A DNA stretch of 64,000 bases from Flavobacteriaceae bacterium (GTDB lineage Bacteria; Bacteroidota; Bacteroidia; Flavobacteriales; Flavobacteriaceae). Of this stretch, positions 63,378 through 64,000 are shown piece by piece; position 1 is the stretch's first letter, and every line of letters starts with the position of its first letter. A model generated the notes under the pieces. The model saw only the letters and a list, made by a program, of their open reading frames with translations, had not been told where the DNA came from and ran no database searches. The DNA is taken from NCBI GenBank assembly GCA_016744415.1, contig JADGEL010000003.1:479499-543498 (forward strand). The letters run 5' to 3'. The position numbers were made by a program, and so were the translations under genes.

Positions 63378-63938
63378 GTGAGTAGAACAATTATTGAAAA
63401 CCGAAAAGAAACTAGATTTCTAACAACTACTATCGGTTTTGTTTTTTTAACGTTTTCCTTATTTCTTCTTCCATATTTATTTGGAGTGATTTCAAACCTT
63501 GAATTGGATGCTATTGCTATTGCATTTTTTTCAATTTGGTTTTTTGGTTGGGTTCTAGGAATGTTATGCTTTGTATTTATAATTTTATTTGAATATTATG
63601 GCATTGAACAAGTAATTGTTACAAAAGAAATTTTAGAAGTGAATAAAACTGTTTTTGGTTATGGAATTAAAAAGAAATATCAAATAGATTTTATAACCCA
63701 CATGAAACTGAATCCATTTTTTGATTTGAGTTTAAGGAAAGAAAGAAAACAAATCAAAGATTACGGAAGAAGAGGTGGAAAAATTGAATTTCATTATAAA
63801 CAAAAATTAAAAAGTCTAGGACATCTGATAAGTGAATTTGAATCAAATGAAATATTGGAATCTCTTAAAGCAAATGAAAATTTTAATAACAAAAACTTTG
63901 CCCAACAAAGAACTGAGTTAAAAAACAAGTCTTTTTAG
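63378..63938 (+). CDS. Hypothetical membrane protein
   Basis: 186 residues from a GTG start (MSRTIIENRKETRF). Two hydrophobic segments, about 14-40 and 50-75, then a charged region with RKERKQIKDYGRRGGKIEFH and a soluble C-terminus. No family recognised. It lacks the compact spacing of its neighbours and is in a sparse stretch, so it may be accessory. Its stop overlaps a convergent partial frame by 4 bases. Confidence 0.65.
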   Translation: MSRTIIENRKETRFLTTTIGFVFLTFSLFLLPYLFGVISNLELDAIAIAFFSIWFFGWVLGMLCFVFIILFEYYGIEQVIVTKEILEVNKTVFGYGIKKKYQIDFITHMKLNPFFDLSLRKERKQIKDYGRRGGKIEFHYKQKLKSLGHLISEFESNEILESLKANENFNNKNFAQQRTELKNKSF

Positions 63939-64000
63939 ACTAATTTAGAAACAAAATTTTCATCATAAGGTTTTCCTGATTTAGCTATAGCAAATGCTTG
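63935..64000 (-). CDS. C-terminal end of an unidentified gene entering from the right
   Basis: Minus-strand frame open from the window edge for 21 codons, ending AIAKSGKPYDENFVSKLV and TAA. Too short to assign. Its convergence with the preceding gene is plausible but the evidence is limited. Confidence 0.35.
   Translation of the reverse strand, partial: QAFAIAKSGKPYDENFVSKLV

Noticed and set aside
62804..64000. Right edge as an insertion sequence or island end
   Set aside because: The stretch is sparse and the last frame is unassigned, but no inverted repeats, transposase motif or tRNA is visible, so a mobile element cannot be claimed.

Overview
The window looks like a chromosome segment of a marine or cold-water member of the Flavobacteriaceae (Bacteroidota). 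The evidence is low G+C content, promoters of the Bacteroidota type (TTG, about 19 to 21 bases, TAnnTTTG), almost no Shine-Dalgarno sequences, and family hallmarks such as DUF5916 barrels, 2TM-domain proteins, a DUF3276 protein, an extended NusB and the nusB-DUF1573-yajC-ybbR-coaE gene order. Nearly all of it is ordered core genome. I see no rRNA, tRNA, CRISPR array, prophage or intact insertion sequence.

Layout: 1-5.6 kb holds a MoxR/DUF4350/DUF4129/SpoIIM/RDD membrane-associated cluster. 5.6-13.5 kb is metabolic and translational housekeeping (folE, hisS, kdsB, BrkB, nadC, rlmH, a Cys/Met PLP enzyme with a divergent Lrp regulator, rdgB). 13.5-18.3 kb has an FecCD-type ABC importer, an M28 peptidase, holA, a lone HsdR_N-like nuclease-fold protein and a cold-shock protein. 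18.4-27 kb has a glycosyltransferase, tsaC, an esterase lipoprotein, a two-component system and the coaE-ybbR-yajC-DUF1573-nusB run. 27-31.3 kb has an ABC exporter, DUF3276 and sucC. 31.5-41.2 kb has a DUF5916 barrel, LolD-like ATPase, mtnN, a BatA-like vWA protein overlapping a dihydroorotase-like protein without its metal site, and small hydrolases. 41.2-47.6 kb has a large conserved protein of unknown function, an ECF sigma/anti-sigma/periplasmic sensor operon, an ABC-F protein and a thioredoxin-like lipoprotein. 47.7-56.6 kb has deaD, a repeat-rich surface lipoprotein, VanY-type peptidase, two GNAT proteins, rhomboid, LpxL-type acyltransferase and glmM. 56.7-64 kb has ribosomal protein S1 and a LytS/2TM/LytTR signalling operon, ending in a sparse, probably accessory stretch.

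The most notable observations are: (1) an operon of three free 2TM proteins between a LytS-like kinase and a LytTR regulator, in which a fourth 2TM domain is fused to the kinase across an A6 run that would read as stop plus a new start if one A shorter; (2) ribosomal protein S1 with what looks like a DUF2853 domain and an acidic linker at its N-terminus; (3) a dihydroorotase-like protein whose HxH metal motif is SxS, translationally coupled to a vWA protein; (4) six genes whose TAnnTTTG-like element lies only 4 or 5 bases before the start codon, implying leaderless mRNAs; (5) paired palindromes between the lrp-like regulator and the Cys/Met enzyme, and a 14-bp palindrome upstream of the sensor kinase; (6) two copies of a 66/67-bp inverted-repeat element, both between convergent genes.
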